Assembly: GCA_900708905.1 (NCBI GenBank)
Contig: CAADRB010000011.1
Coordinates: 2,293,603-2,357,602 of the forward strand
Origin: Hymenolepis diminuta
Taxonomy: Eukaryota; Platyhelminthes; Cestoda; Cyclophyllidea; Hymenolepididae
Direction: 5' to 3'
DNA: 64,000 nucleotides
Shown here: positions 1 through 12,000 of the stretch, piece by piece
How positions within the stretch are numbered: position 1 is the first letter of the stretch
Layout: every line of letters begins with the position of its first letter
Made by a program: the position numbers and the translations under genes
The notes under the pieces: generated by a model
Told to the model about the DNA's origin: nothing
Databases searched by the model: none
The model's input: the letters and a program-made list of their open reading frames with translations, nothing else

Positions 1-71
1 TTACCTCCACCATCTTCATTTTCTTCCATTAGACGACTGGCGATAGTTCGAGATCGAAAATTATAAGGCAT
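1..71 (-). CDS. Partial gene at left edge: one coding exon (5-71)
   Basis: On the minus strand a polypyrimidine/AT stretch and an AG at 73-72 precede an open exon at 71-5, which ends in a good donor (G|GTAA) at 4-1. The exon begins with ATG directly after the AG and reads MPYNFRSRTIASRLMEENED..., 22 codons plus one base. ATG immediately behind an acceptor fits a trans-spliced first exon but could also be an internal exon. The orphan exon at 3.3 kb ends in phase 1, and joining it here would give a stop, so the two are not adjacent exons. I do not recognise the protein. The rest lies left of the window. Confidence 0.45.
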   Translation of the reverse strand, partial: MPYNFRSRTIASRLMEENEDGGG

Positions 72-74
72 CTG

Positions 75-3000
75 TATATATACACATATAGATATTTAAT
101 TAATAACCATTATTTATTGCTAGAAAAAAAAATCCAATTCATGCATGAATACTTACGTTTACAGCAACAATATAACACTAATCAACGATAAAAAAATTAA
201 ATTTTTTTAAGACTTTGCCACAGTAAGGCCACACGGGGTCTACAGAACCCCAAAAAAAATTTGACTCAGCAGGTTGACTAACGGCAAGGAGATCTTTGTA
301 ACATGCCAAAATTTGTTGTGGGGGCTTCAAACAACAACAGATGGTGCTATATATCTATTCCCTAAGGGTCTTTGTAGACTTAAAATAACATTGAAATTTG
401 ACTGGGGTCCGTTGGACCCCATGTGTCCTCAACGGGTTAACTAAGGGCACATTTTGGATAATCGTTAAGGGTTCTAGAACGGGCCTTTTGGTCACTCGAA
501 GGTCTCTATTAGTAGCCTAATACTATGAAAATATCAGCTAGCAGCTGTAATTGCTAACCTCGTGCAACAACGGGCTCATACCATCAAAGGAGATACTAGA
601 ACCTGCAAATTCCTATCATATCTCTTAAATCAGCGATTGTTTAACACAAACAAAAAATATATTGAAATAAGCTTATCTTATTTATATTTAATGCATTTGG
701 TATGGTTTCAATTTGTTGCAAATTAGAGTTTCAAATAATCACTTCTACCTGCTTTTCTAAAGAATGGATTTAGTAACTCCCTATCATAACTTCCCGTCTA
801 ATTGTTATATATTTTACAGTTCTCAAATAGACCGAAATACCCCAACCCTACCCAGAGCTCAGAAATGATGTAGAATTCAAAATGGATCTCTGATTTGACA
901 ACGTCTCAACCCGCCAAGTGGACGAAGATCACACAAATTAGAGTATTTAAATAAAAACGTGATTTCATGCTAAATACATTTTGTTTATCTTATCATTGGC
1001 TTCATATAAACTATTTGCCCGCTAAAATGCTCTATTGTTAAAATAAATTTTTCCAATTCACTGCTGTATGTGTAAACGACTCTTAAATTGTATGAAGAAA
1101 TTTTACGCTACATCACTCATTTGAGAAACTCACATTCTACCATCCCTTCCCTCTTGATGACCAAAATTAACCAGCGTGGTTGACCACGTGAACGGACGCA
1201 CACTGATGGACGTCGATCCCTTTATCTCCAACATGGTAGAAGTGCACAATGGCCACTGCACCACCGACTCAATGTACTAGTCAAATTCTATCAGCATATT
1301 ATACATTATTATGTTGATTAGGGAAACATAAGAAATTCACATTCCTCAATTATTAATTAAATCACTAAATATTTTATCGCTTTCACAGATTTCTAATATT
1401 TTAGAGCATAGGGGCAATATCATAATGTAATTTTTATAACTTTTATTGATTTTAAAATATAATTTTGATCCCATAAGTCGATATGGATAATTTAGCACGG
1501 GATCATTGTAGCGTGGGGTTCACAAAGCTAACAAGGCTGATTGAATCACGTGGGCATGAACTTTCTGGGAAGTGCGGTATGTAACTGGTTGCGTAGGCAA
1601 CAAGTGCGGAGTGTGTGCAGTGACCTCCTCAACCAATCAATAAACATGATCCCTGCAGCCTAGCGTGGTTTTGTATTTAATGATTAACCTTTTGACTAAC
1701 ACACAAAGGAAGTGAGTAATAAACCCTCTCCACTCAACATCTTTCTTGTTCTTACCACTGTGAGCATAGCCTAGCTGATTTGGGAGCAAATTGATAATAG
1801 AGGACTCTGCTAGAGACTATTTGAACCGCTTAGGAGGATTACTTAAGTGTAAAAAATGACTTATTGGCGTAGCATCCGCTACAATAGTCCCAACATCGAT
1901 CACATATGTTTTGAATAAACTATTATTTAGGTTATTTGAAGATTAAATTGTTATAACTCTTGGATAATACTCAGATTTTATAAAATACATTACAATTGCC
2001 TTTGCATATTTCCAACATCATGCCTCAATCCAGCTATTGTTTTCTTTTCACTTATTCATTGCTATCTAAACAGTATTTCTCAAGATATTTACTTCGCCAA
2101 ATCCCGATATTCTAATTTGTTTTGTATTAACATAAAGTGGCTTATGAAGCGTGAATGACGGGTAAGAACCATAATCGGTCAATTCTTGTCAATCTAGTAG
2201 TATCTTGGCTATCAGGAAAAAATATAATTATTGTTGATAACTAGCCATCCCAATTAATAAGATGTTTAAAAGTCATTGGACGCCTCAAATACGAATTCGC
2301 GTAAAACTGGATTCACGTTATTCCACCTCCCAGTCTTATTTCATACGTACGCATGTATGAGCACGCTTCTTTGTCTCCCCTTGTTAATGAGCTGTCTATT
2401 AAAGCTATGTGAAACATACTCTCAAAATACAATCCTAATTATACCTAACTCGAATCGACGTATTCTGTCACTCCCTTGTTTCTAACATGGAGCGCAATGC
2501 GACTGGCGACTCAGTAGTTTTGGGATGGGAATGTTAGTCTTCCCAGTTTTCACAGTTAATACTCTGGGCATTTTGGTAGACTGTATAAAGCTCTAATTAT
2601 GTGTCCCATTACACTCGGGAAACAGGGAGTCAGTAATGAAATTTGAACACTGCAAAAGGATACGTTTACAACTAGAATCCAGTGGTCAAATTTTGAAAGA
2701 CTATTTTGCTTCTTTTTGGGGGCATAATCGAATGTTTTTGGTACATCCGAGACTGATAAGCTTCATCTCTCATGCGCTGGATTATCGATTATTAAGATTT
2801 CCACATTAATACTTGGATATGTGATACTACCTACGGCTAATCATTCATCATATATTCAAGCGTATATAAGTAAGTTATTTTGTGAACAAAAATCCGTCGT
2901 TCGAGATTTCAGTTTTCTATTGTCTTCTTCTTTGAGTCTGAACGTCTGTAGCTTTAAAAACTGGTAACTGTCATTCTAGTCTTGTTTAACTCTCTTCTCA

Positions 3001-3326
3001 GTCCATATTGTTAAGCTCCATTCTTCTATGAGTTCAGACGGGTTCCCACAATAAACATGTGCACATTTTGCCTTGACATGAGTGATAAATAAATGCCTGC
3101 AGATAGCTATAAAATGCCCATTAAATAACATTAAAGATTATCTACGTATTTGATATTTGTTAAACTATATATTCTAAATTAATTAGATTATTATTCTAAG
3201 AAGAAGACTGCAAAGTATAAAATTGGAAATCCTCTATTAAAACAATTTGATAGGAAATGTGATAAATTACTAACTTGTTCAGTAAGAGATGAATTATTAT
3301 TCCAGTTGAAGAATATCGCATCTTAC
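75..3326. other. No gene seen; piggyBac-type remnants near 225-450
   Basis: No convincing exon in either strand. Short open frames (for example near 2.3 kb) lack codon bias, splice context or recognisable sequence. The first 450 bases hold two related hairpin-bearing segments, listed separately. A segment near 1,190-1,270 (accession of 'cacaatggccactgc'-like sequence) weakly resembles the repeat at 21.1 kb. Confidence 0.4.
225..450 (-). mobile_element. Two piggyBac-like terminal remnants with GGGGTC..GACCCC hairpins
   Basis: At 404-420 the sequence GGGGTCC-GTT-GGACCCC is a perfect 7-bp hairpin. At 235-251 is a related hairpin GGGGT...ACCCC. Each is followed by a similar stretch (CTCARCRGGTTRACTAASGGCA), so the block is duplicated about 170 bp apart. 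Read on the minus strand, the right copy begins TTAACCC at 440-434 and runs into the hairpin. TTAA followed by CCC is the target and terminal pattern of piggyBac elements. No transposase is present, so these look like nonautonomous or decayed ends. Confidence 0.4.
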
Positions 3327-3423
3327 CCTCATTATGTGATATTGCAAGTATACGAAAAATTTCGTTGATTAATTCCCTATCTGGAGTAAGGACAGGGTTT
3401 CCAACGGCAACATTAGCGTCCAA
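3327..3423 (-). CDS. Orphan coding exon of an unrecognised gene
   Basis: The minus strand has a TTTTTAG acceptor (AG at 3425-3424), an open exon of 97 nt (32 codons plus one base) and a strong donor, GAGG|GTAAGA, at 3326. The translation, LDANVAVGNPVLTPDRELIN... followed by an amphipathic segment EIFRILAISHNEG, has normal protein composition. I could not find joining exons with confidence on either side, and I do not recognise the family. It may belong to a gene with long introns spreading into either flank. Confidence 0.4.
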
Positions 3424-3869
3424 CTAAAAACATTCAATTACTCTCTCCAAATGATTCCAATCCAGTACAGTAATTGCAGAGAACTTCTACCGATTAATCA
3501 TTATTGCTTACTGATTTCTTGAAAAAATCCATGAAATTAAGTATTTGTATTAATAATATAATAATAATTACTCAGAGTTCGCCTTGAGTGAACCTAGTAA
3601 TGCTGTGTTCGTTTTAGGATGTTTTTCTAACCTCATGGACGCACTCATGGCTTTAGTAAGACAAAATCATGAATCAAGCTGTGTAAATCAAGTTTTAGAA
3701 CATTGAGACTTTATAAAGTGAATTATGCCCCTATGAAAAAGTGGAAAACTGAGTTCAAAGAAAGTAAACGTGACACGCTAATTAAATTATACACATCATT
3801 TACTAGACTATTTCTTTATTTTGCTTGTTCGGATGCTATTCCAGGATTAATACTTGTAAAATAACAATG

Positions 3870-4261
3870 TGTAGCGGTCCTTTACAGGGTCGCCAATTTG
3901 TAGTGGCAGAGTCACCAGTTTGTAGAGGGCCACCAGATTGTTGAGGGTCAGCAGTATGTAGCGGCAGATGGCTAACAGTAAATGAAAGAACACCAAGGAT
4001 TGCGTTGACCAGGTTGTATTGAACAAAATTCAGTACAGAGTCTCAAGGGAAAAATAGGGAATTGGAGGAGAAGGACTGAGCTATGGAAGAGGCGATGGAC
4101 GAGCTAGGGTCCCTTGGTATGTCGTGTGTGTGCCTGATGGAGGCTATTTATAATCGACACTTTGGGTGAGGACACACATAAAATGTAAATTCAGAGAACA
4201 GTTCCTGATGTTTGAATTTTGGGATATTGGAATATCGAAGAGAGAACGACACCCATCTACA
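3870..4261 (+). mobile_element. Candidate solo LTR (TGTAG...CTACA, 392 bp)
   Basis: The segment starts TGTAGCGG and ends ATCTACA, giving the short inverted TG..CA ends of an LTR. The first 110 bases are four imperfect copies of a roughly 20-bp unit (GTCRCCARTTTGTAGNGGC-like). A TATTTATAA box lies near 4145-4155. I see no clear target-site duplication (CAATG versus ACCAG), no primer-binding site and no gag/pol nearby, so this is a solo LTR or an old insertion at best. Confidence 0.35.
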
Positions 4262-5587
4262 ACCAGAATCTGACAGTTAAATGAATCAAGAATTTTTATT
4301 ATCCTAATTTGTTTTCAGCCTCTGTTCAGTACCTTGCCCCCAACCCTTATAGAACTAATTTACTACTCTCCGTGTTAGCATGTCTGGCCGGGTGTTAAAA
4401 GTAAAATATGACCAATAGGAATATTTGAACTTATGGAAATGACCAAACCAAACTATACAGGAGAAAATGACTGAATACTCTACCAACTTTTGTTGAAATA
4501 GAAACGGTCGAGAGCAAATTATCTCTTTTTGGATAACGACTGCAGTAGTCATTTGGAAGGGTGTATTCTTCGTTGTTAGAGTAAAACTGTGCTATTTTGA
4601 ATGCCTTTTTAAGCAGTTAGCTGACTGTTATTTCGGTATTTTGATTTTTCCCCCTATTGAAGTAGAGCATATTTCTATAATTAATAAATATAACTAATCT
4701 CCCAAGGATTAATGTTTAATTTATTTATTTCAGTTTAAATATGCATTGATGATACATTGGTCTGCTGTTAAGGGCAATGCTTTTGCTGTCCCATTTTCGT
4801 CAATTGGAACTGAAAAAGTAATTAAACCGAGAACTACAAGGATAAACATCTGGAAGTAATTTCTTAAATGCAGAATTGACTCAAATATATTGTCAATGTA
4901 TGTGAAATAGGTGTCAGTTTAATAGTCTGTAAAATATCTTAGATAATTTTAAATCAAATTAAGTGAAAATAGTATCCAAATCATTTAATCAAAAATATTA
5001 TTAAATTATCTTTAATCAAAAGAACGTTTAATTCAGTTAATAATTTATTTGAATGATGCAGTTTTTTAACACATCACTTTCAATCAAAGAACAAAGTTTT
5101 CGTAATAAGGCTTTGGGAATGTACTGTCTGAATACAAGAAGAAAATTAATGAAATTGCGCATTTATTCGTGTTTAAAACTGTTTACCATCAACTGTGAGA
5201 GTAAGCATTAAGACGGCTCTCGGAATGGTTTTCAAAGAAAATTTTATATTTCTTTAAAAGAGACGAAAAAAATATAATTTAAAATTGGACGAGTTTCATT
5301 TCTATCGTTGGAGGCTTAAACAAAAGTACATTCGATTTTAGAATGCCTTAGGCCCTAAGAATACCCAAGAAAACGGCTTCTTCGGTTAGACCCATCTCAC
5401 ATATCGTTCAGCTAAAATATAAGAAAGAACTCTCTGAATTAATCGTGTGATTATCTGATTTAAGTAACCAATGGTCCGGATCGGTATAAACATGCACTCA
5501 CGTTTATTTGGCTGATATATTCCTACGTGAGTCACTAAGTACGTTACTAAGGCGGAATTAGAAGTAGGCTCGTAACCTTGTTAGTCC

Positions 5588-5800
5588 AAATGGAAACACG
5601 CACACGGCACGCCGTGGACCAGTATGAGGCTTGCATGTAGATATTTACTCATCATTAGGTCGCATGTTGAGCGAGTGGATTGTTGCCATTTTGGAAAGAT
5701 GGTCCTTTACCCTCACCACTTGTACTCTTTTATGCTTATTGGCCTCTAATTGTATCCTTCGTGTTTTTTGAAACTTTATGACCTTTCATATTGCCATACC
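5588..5800 (+). repeat. Dispersed repeat family C, copy 1
   Basis: It shares ordered blocks with copies near 21.05 and 25.06 kb: GTGGACC..TGNGG..GCATG, TACTCATCATYAGGTC, an interrupted CTTTTATGC block, and ACTTTATG...CTCATATT. Identity is moderate and broken by indels. No coding capacity was seen. Confidence 0.4.
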
Positions 5801-7457
5801 TTATCTTTGAGATGTTTCTTATTAAAGGACTACTTAGATCACGCTTCCTAAATTAAAGTTATACAAGTGATATTTCAATTTACCGTAAGCTTGCATATTT
5901 GGGATGCCTTTACCACCATCAAGGCTTAAAAGTTTGACCTTCAGTAGATTTATAATTCTTAAATTAATCAGTTTTAAGTTGGTTTGAGTGCGTAATTAAT
6001 TACAGTAGATCTCCTTCTAAAGCTTGAGGTTCAACTAGATTTATCCATTTTTCTTTGATTTTTTGTGCTATACATGCTCACCAGCGCTCGCATCTGCGAA
6101 TCGATAAACATTTTCAGAGTTACTTTACCCATTAAGCAAATCGGGATGAGCCTTATTGGGGTATATTATTGAAGGGTTGGAAGGGTTCAACAGTAATCAT
6201 TTGGCAATTGGCAACATTGGACCAGCGACCTGCCACGTATAATAGCACCAAAGGTGACGAGAGTATTTTGCTGAATTAGCTTTACTTCTTTAATAGTATT
6301 TTCTTTTTGGCCACATATGATGAGATATGACTTATCTCATGTATATCATTTATTTTTCTTTCCCTCATATCCTTACTTCTCATTGTAAATAGTTCAGCTA
6401 ATTGTAATCACGCAGGAACAGAAAGGAGAAATAGTAGTTAGAGCCAGACAAAATCTAGAGAACCTTACTTCATCGGACCTACTGAGGGAATACTTCTTCT
6501 AATGTTAAAACAAGAGATAAGTCAATAGTTTTAGTGCTTCAAACATAGCCCTTTTGTTATATCTACTTTTAGTTTGGTTATAGATGGATTTAGATTTAAA
6601 TATGTTGCTTTAAGGAACAAAAGTTTAATTGCTGAAATCTGTCATGTAATTTCAGGTGGGGACCAGAACCAAGCTCATATGTTTCGAGTCCTTGTACTTT
6701 ACATACTTTGATAATGAGGTCAGATATCTGATTGAGGATTTTATTAGTTAACTGAAACATAAATTTTTCATGTGATCAAATAACTGAATGGACAAATACT
6801 GTCCTTGTTTTAATCTTGGCAATTACAGTAACCTAACGCAGGTAACTACAATTGGTTGCATATAAAATGGTCGATTCCTTGCATCAAAGAATAGTTTCAA
6901 TTGCCGGTAAATTATATTAACTCTTTTATATAATCTAATGGCTTTCATTAAATTATCTTAGATATGTTATTCCTGTTTCAAAATATAATTCTATGCACAT
7001 TATCATACCCCTGCGTAATTTAAACAAATAGTTGAATGAGAAATTTATTTTATTATACAAACCAGAGATTCATGTTTTTGCATTTTTATGATATTTCATG
7101 CTTCAATAAGCTGAAATCATTACTTTATTAGCATAAAGTTAGTAAAAATTTGTTATATTTCGAATTATCATTTGATAATAATGGCGCAGTCAATGTCGCA
7201 CCAAAAATACAAGTTCAATGCGAAATCTTGTATCTATCAAAATTGCGATTGTTAGAGGGAGGAAAGAGTATGCTGAAGAAGATATTATTATAATAATTAA
7301 AGATAGCGTATGTATATCGATACTTATTTGTCATTAAAAACATGACTGGAGATATTTGGAACCGTAACATATTAACAGAGCCAAAGAGCCGTTAGACGAT
7401 TTAAAATAAATCATGTTCTAATACGCATTTTGCTTTTTTAATACTAGATCTCCTCTA

Positions 7458-8951
7458 ATGTCTGAAGAAAGAATACAGTTAAAGAAGTCTGTCGATAATT
7501 TAGCCAAAATTCCACAGCCCGAAGCGATAGAGAAATCTGATGCCTCTCTTCCTTCAGTGACTAAATCAGAACCAATCGTGAAAGAGGAGGAAATAGATGA
7601 AGAAGGACAGACTTCATCAAGTTCCGGACCTCCTACTCACATAAATCCTCCAGATGTTATCATAATTAGCTCAAATTTATCATCTAAAGAGTTTGAACAA
7701 AATTATCAGAATAGCACTGAAAAATCGAAAGTGATTTCAATACCCAAAGTGATCGAAATATCTATCACTCCTTCCCCAAATAAAACAGAATTAACCAGTG
7801 AGGCCAATGATACAAGGGATTCTATTAGGATTCAGGATCAAGCCCAAAGTGAAACAGGTTCCCAGTCATCTGCCTCCGCAAATCTACTGGATGACATTGA
7901 TGTTGGTTCCAATTCTGCTAAAGAGTTTCTTTACGAAAATGCACGAAGGAAATTAATGGCGGAAAACTTACAGATGACTTCATTGCCTAAGTCAATTGAT
8001 TTATCACCTTCTTCATCACCTATTGGAGAAATGAAGGAGAATAAGGGCACAAGAGATCCTACCGGGGTTCAATATCAAGTACAAAATGGAACTAACTTCC
8101 AATCGTCTGCACCTGTAAATCCGCCAGATTCATCTGATATATCGAAATTGGAAAGTAGGGCCGTCGAAATAGTTCAGTTGATCTCCTTGCCGAAATTAGT
8201 CGAAATTACCCTTCCGCCTTCCCCTAAAAAAAAAGAAAGGACCGCGGGGAATATGGACGCAAATGAACCTATCAAGGCTAAAGATCAAACACAATTTGAA
8301 CTGGATTCTCAGTCATCCACTCCGGTAAATTTATCGGAGAACTTCACTAAAACAGAGAGAATCGAAGAGAGCAAGGTCACAAGCTTACCTAGAAAAGACC
8401 AAATTGAACTTGATTTCTTTTCATCTACTCCACCTAATCTGTCAGGTTTCAATACAACCGAATTTTCAGGAGAATTTAATGAAAAGATGAAATTGGAACA
8501 AGGAGCAGTTAAAAAATCACAGCCACCTTCAAATTCCAGACCAGGTATTCTTAAATGCCCTACGGCGAAGGAATCAGAAACAGAAACTCCAATGACAAAA
8601 TCGGAATTCGCAGAGTTACTTGGGAAATTGATTTCAGCTATTAAGATCGAAGAAGGCGTGGAAATTACAGTTGAAGAGTTATCTGATGAAATTTTTCATT
8701 ATTTTGGAGGTAACAAAGAGATAATGGCGATCAGGTTATCTGGGGATTATGCTCAGGGCATTATTTCGAAGTTAACGGAGCAAGAAACGAGTGAAAAGAA
8801 AAATATCAAAAAGTCGGTAACCTTTGCCCTTGAAAATGAAGAAGTAGAAATTGAGCCCAGATCGAGGTCTCGATCAAATTCGTTAGTAGATAAATCAGCA
8901 GAAAAATTAAAGAAAGTTCGGTCATTTATAGAGACAATCTTTCGTATATGA
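7458..8951 (+). CDS. Disordered repeat protein with paired SILK and RVxF PP1-docking motifs
   Basis: A single uninterrupted frame of 497 residues. The ATG follows a TACTAG acceptor-like AG by a few bases, fitting a trans-spliced start. The sequence is rich in Ser, Pro, Glu and Lys and probably disordered. Four imperfect repeats begin near residues 91, 172, 240 and 306, each opening with a [IL]SLPK-like motif followed by acidic and SQSS.PVN segments. Near the C terminus GILK (363-366) matches the SILK consensus, and KSVTF (452-456) matches RVxF. These are the two classical protein phosphatase 1 docking motifs, in the usual order and 85 residues apart. A basic SRSRSRSNS stretch follows. An AATAAA lies 57 bases after the stop. 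I recognise no family, so a role as a PP1 regulator is inferred only from the motifs. Confidence 0.75.
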   Translation: MSEERIQLKKSVDNLAKIPQPEAIEKSDASLPSVTKSEPIVKEEEIDEEGQTSSSSGPPTHINPPDVIIISSNLSSKEFEQNYQNSTEKSKVISIPKVIEISITPSPNKTELTSEANDTRDSIRIQDQAQSETGSQSSASANLLDDIDVGSNSAKEFLYENARRKLMAENLQMTSLPKSIDLSPSSSPIGEMKENKGTRDPTGVQYQVQNGTNFQSSAPVNPPDSSDISKLESRAVEIVQLISLPKLVEITLPPSPKKKERTAGNMDANEPIKAKDQTQFELDSQSSTPVNLSENFTKTERIEESKVTSLPRKDQIELDFFSSTPPNLSGFNTTEFSGEFNEKMKLEQGAVKKSQPPSNSRPGILKCPTAKESETETPMTKSEFAELLGKLISAIKIEEGVEITVEELSDEIFHYFGGNKEIMAIRLSGDYAQGIISKLTEQETSEKKNIKKSVTFALENEEVEIEPRSRSRSNSLVDKSAEKLKKVRSFIETIFRI

Positions 8952-9007
8952 AATCCCGGTTTTTTTCTTATAAACTTTCTTGTTTGTTGCTTCATTTATC
9001 CCTTTTC

Positions 9008-9013
9008 AATAAA
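9008..9013 (+). promoter_or_regulatory. Poly(A) signal AATAAA
   Basis: Canonical AATAAA 57 bases beyond the stop of the 497-residue gene, so it probably defines its 3' end. Confidence 0.6.
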
Positions 9014-9014
9014 A

Positions 9015-12000
9015 TTTACTTTATTAGAACATATGCAGTTTTAATTTATGAATTATCGATGGAGTTCAGTTAATATAGGTTGTCAAATGAATCGTGTTCC
9101 AATTTGATGTAAAATCCAACAAGTGAATAAGGACCATATTACAACAGTGGTTATATTTGTTTGAAATATCGTCTAAATCAAGATGTATTACAGCCTATCT
9201 TGAAGATAAAACCAGCTTTGCCATGTATATTAACAATTGATCTAAGAGCCAATTAAGTTCACGTGCTAATGAAAAGTGACTAATTTGTTCATTCGAATGG
9301 CTAATAAAAGTATGTTCTTGCAGGTCTGGTCTGAAAGGCGAAATCTTGCAATGAAACCGTCGCGGCATACGATTATTACTTCCTACCGGTAACCTCGGTA
9401 TTAAGCCGCTAATTGTCAATCCTGGGATGGCCAAACCACCATTCTTTTGCCAGTAAATAACCAGCCCCATTATACCCTGAAAATGTTAGCTCTGCGTAAA
9501 CAAATGAGGAATTTGTCTAAGGGGATTTTCTTCACCCAGTTTTAATAGCTCATTAACCAAAAGGATATGCTAAGACATACTCTGTGTTATTAATTTAAAG
9601 CAGGGCATAATTCGAGGAATTTCCACAAACAGTCACACTTTCAGTTCTCAAGTTAAAATGTGAGATTTAGATATGGGCTTCTACCAGCTACTAGTTACAT
9701 AACAACTTTTAGATACAATAAAGCGTAAAATATCTGCACTTTTCAGACTAATCAATATACTAAATAGAATCCAGTAAGGTCCTTCTTAAATAAGAACAGG
9801 CGAACTTACATGACTATTATCTAACACATTTCACAAAATTACTTTATTCCAATTCGATAAATCCTAATTAATTGACTCATTGATTTTAATCCTTCAAAAT
9901 TTCTAACGGTTGTAGTGATTTCCTTTCTCATCTACATTCCATGTAACATATCCACTTTTTCAGTCTATTACCATATTCACACGATTGTGTGCATGACTGA
10001 TCCCACAGCCCTTAGTCATTCTACCAATTTCCTCCGGTATATAACACCACTTCCCAAACCGGATAACAATTTTACTGTCTCCTTGTAATAACGTTGGAAG
10101 ATCTTTGAGGCCACATCGATTGAATAGAAGGAATAGATGGAATAAGTCAAATCACCCATGTCGTCAGATCAGTTCAGAGATGGCAGTCAAGCCACCCCAA
10201 TTTATTAATAAGTAAATTATGTTTGTATACAAAACATTTCTTCGTTAGACGTCAGTCATGTCTCGTTGTCGATGTCCTGGAGTGATGATCGACATCTGTG
10301 TTGATATACATCTGCTGGCTATAGCACTCCCCCTTTTTCTTTTCTTATAAAATATTCTGTTATCAACTCTGTCCTTTGTAGTTGACCTCGTCCAGTTTAT
10401 TTTGTAATCTCCTCTTTGAGTTTATCAGTCGTAGCTATTTCAGAGGAGCTTAAACTGGAAAATATTTGGAAACTTAAGTGGTATTCTCTTTGTTTAATCA
10501 TATTCAGAAATGGTTTGAAGGATCTGTCCCGGAATAGGCTCTTGATCTGGAGACGCTGCATGGTAATTGAAGCTGTCATTGTAATGACACATTCTCTCCT
10601 CCCATCTAGTATGGCTTAAAGATTACACCAATATTCTCCACGTGCAATGGCATGGTAGAGCTGACAACGCTTGTTGTAAAAAGAATAAACAAAACATTCT
10701 GTGTGCAGTTGTGTGCAGGAAGCGTGGTCTAAATAGGTCATTATTTATATAGGTGTCGAAATGTTACTCTAAATTTGAGAGATGTATCTTCTAAATGAAA
10801 TCTGTCAATATGAGATCAGGACTAGGATCATAACCACAATGAAATCGAAGTTTTTCGAAACAGTTAAACGTACGGCTGATTTCGCCAGACTTATCAATGA
10901 AATTATCTATAAGCATTTGGTAGATTCTCATTTCAAAGATCTCTCAAGCATATCACATCAAATATCGTCAATAATAATTTGAAACCATCGTGCTGAACAA
11001 TGCTATCTAGTTCTCATGCACCAGATTTCTAGAGCCCCGGTTCGCCCCATACACAATTCACAAACATTCACCGCTGCAGGTTCTGCACCTTTTCCATTTC
11101 AAAATGGTCAATTTAAAAAACACCTAATTATCTAAACCAAAAGTTTTAGGGATGAACTTCTAAAAATGAAACCAATAATTTGAAAATATTAAATTTGATA
11201 TTTTTCTGAACATCTCAGAGATCAAATTTCTATAGTCAGATCTCAGGCTCTTCAATATATTTAAGAATTGCCACCTAAATACTTCCCAGATCACTTTCGA
11301 ATGACGTGTTAATTTCAACTGTTCTATGCAAAATTATTCAATATTCCAATGCTTGCGTAAATCGGATGCAATTCCCTCATTTCACCCTTCACTCTGTATA
11401 TTGGTTATCGATTTTCACTCTCCTCCATTGTGATGACTCATAATGTGGTTGTGTTATTCCCAAGTTGAGTTCCATACGTTCTGTAAAAACACGTGGTTCT
11501 CACGCTCGCTCTTTCATTCCCCCTACCAATCTCCAGCACCATTCAACAATATACCCTAGTTTACTCCTTACTTCTTACATATTGATTTGTAACGGTGGCT
11601 ATATATTATTAGCAGTTGAGAAATTGCAAAAAGGTAGGACATCAGAATGTAGTTGTTAGTCTCTACAACGTATTCCGTTACATTCAAACTAAATAATTTT
11701 CCATTTAACCTATTTTTCATTACCTCGCACAAAAATTGTAGATACTGAGCTTGGTCGGTTTATGAAAAGCAATTTTGAGTTCATCTGATTGGGGATTTTC
11801 TTTAAATCGCAATAGTTATTTTTCCTTTTGATTCATTTGCTTCGAGACTCAATTTCGTGCGCACGAAATAACCAGTCAAGAAGCTTGATACTTCTATGCC
11901 CAAAACGCTCCAACACCAAAACTTAACAAACTCATGTTAGACATCACCTAGAAACTGTACATTATTTAAGCTCAGCGTAATTTCTAGAAGCAAAGATTTG

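Larger units (their letters stand above)
3424..7457. other. Gene-poor stretch with a candidate solo LTR and one dispersed repeat
   Basis: No exon I can support. It contains the candidate LTR at 3870-4261 and a repeat copy at about 5588-5800; both are listed separately. The rest is AT-rich DNA without visible coding structure. Confidence 0.4.

Noticed and set aside
9195..9470. Minus-strand 91-codon frame
   Set aside because: No supporting splice sites or recognisable domain; composition is not convincing.
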